Assembly (NCBI GenBank): GCA_036245525.1
Contig: BTPG01000007.1
Coordinates: 121,856,375 to 121,920,374, forward strand
DNA from: Semisulcospira habei
Taxonomy: Eukaryota > Mollusca > Gastropoda > Semisulcospiridae
Reading direction: 5' to 3'
DNA length: 64,000 nucleotides
A program made the translations under genes and the position numbers. Numbering within the stretch: position 1 is the stretch's first letter; every line of letters starts with the position of its first letter. The notes under the pieces are model-generated. The model searched no databases. It was given only the letters and a program-made list of their open reading frames with translations, and was not told where the DNA came from. Positions 63,274 to 64,000 of this stretch are shown here, one piece after another.

Positions 63274-64000
<727 letters not shown>

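Overview
The window is animal nuclear DNA: spliced genes with GT-AG introns, an animal-type C1q-domain gene, LTR and non-LTR retrotransposons, tRNA-derived SINEs and very long (GA)n, (TA)n, (CA)n and (GATA)n microsatellites. The repertoire (C1q gene, RTE, L2-like, Rex1-like and I/Nimb-like LINEs, an IN-before-RT Gypsy element) fits a marine mollusc, perhaps a gastropod; this is inference, because no species-diagnostic gene is present.

Layout. 1-9,400: intergenic DNA with palindromic repeats, two consecutive 5'-truncated LINEs lying between (GA)n tracts, and a decayed Rex1-like LINE. 9,448-13,790: an RTE LINE (minus) abutting a Rex1-like LINE (plus). 13,893-14,858: a composite inverted-repeat element that carries a hammerhead ribozyme fold on the minus strand. 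14,880-17,205: an L2-like LINE. 17,560-18,035: a LINE endonuclease fragment. 19,868-20,660: nested foldback repeats. 22,944-23,600: another LINE between (TC)n tracts. 24,811-26,706: a three-exon secreted C1q-domain gene with one in-frame TAG. 27,960-29,260: four LINE 3' tails separated by (GA)n. 29,936-30,571: two tandem SINEs.

33,648-51,100 is a tandem segmental duplication of about 5 kb. Each copy carries a gene for a secreted protein of 218 residues that I do not recognise (three coding exons, probable TATA box and non-coding first exon). The first copy was later split from its 3' flank by a 6.7-kb Gypsy element (38,742-45,433), whose pol gene has integrase before reverse transcriptase, as in Gmr1-like elements. 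The second duplicate keeps the unoccupied target site.

51,807-52,230 holds a second hammerhead-bearing repeat with a canonical GUC cleavage site. It is followed by a ~165-bp tandem satellite, an RTE 3' fragment, and an RTE element (53,905-63,275) into which a full-length I/Nimb-like LINE (56,488-62,513) inserted with a 15-bp target duplication.

Only three host genes are supported; most of the remaining DNA is mobile-element sequence. The most distinctive signals are the two hammerhead ribozymes, the LINE lineage found only inside (TC)n/(GA)n tracts in one fixed orientation, several families of near-perfect hairpins (60-360 bp), and the SINE tail resembling the 3' end of the resident I/Nimb-like LINE. 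All searches were by eye. Structure predictions, database matches and copy numbers were not computed.
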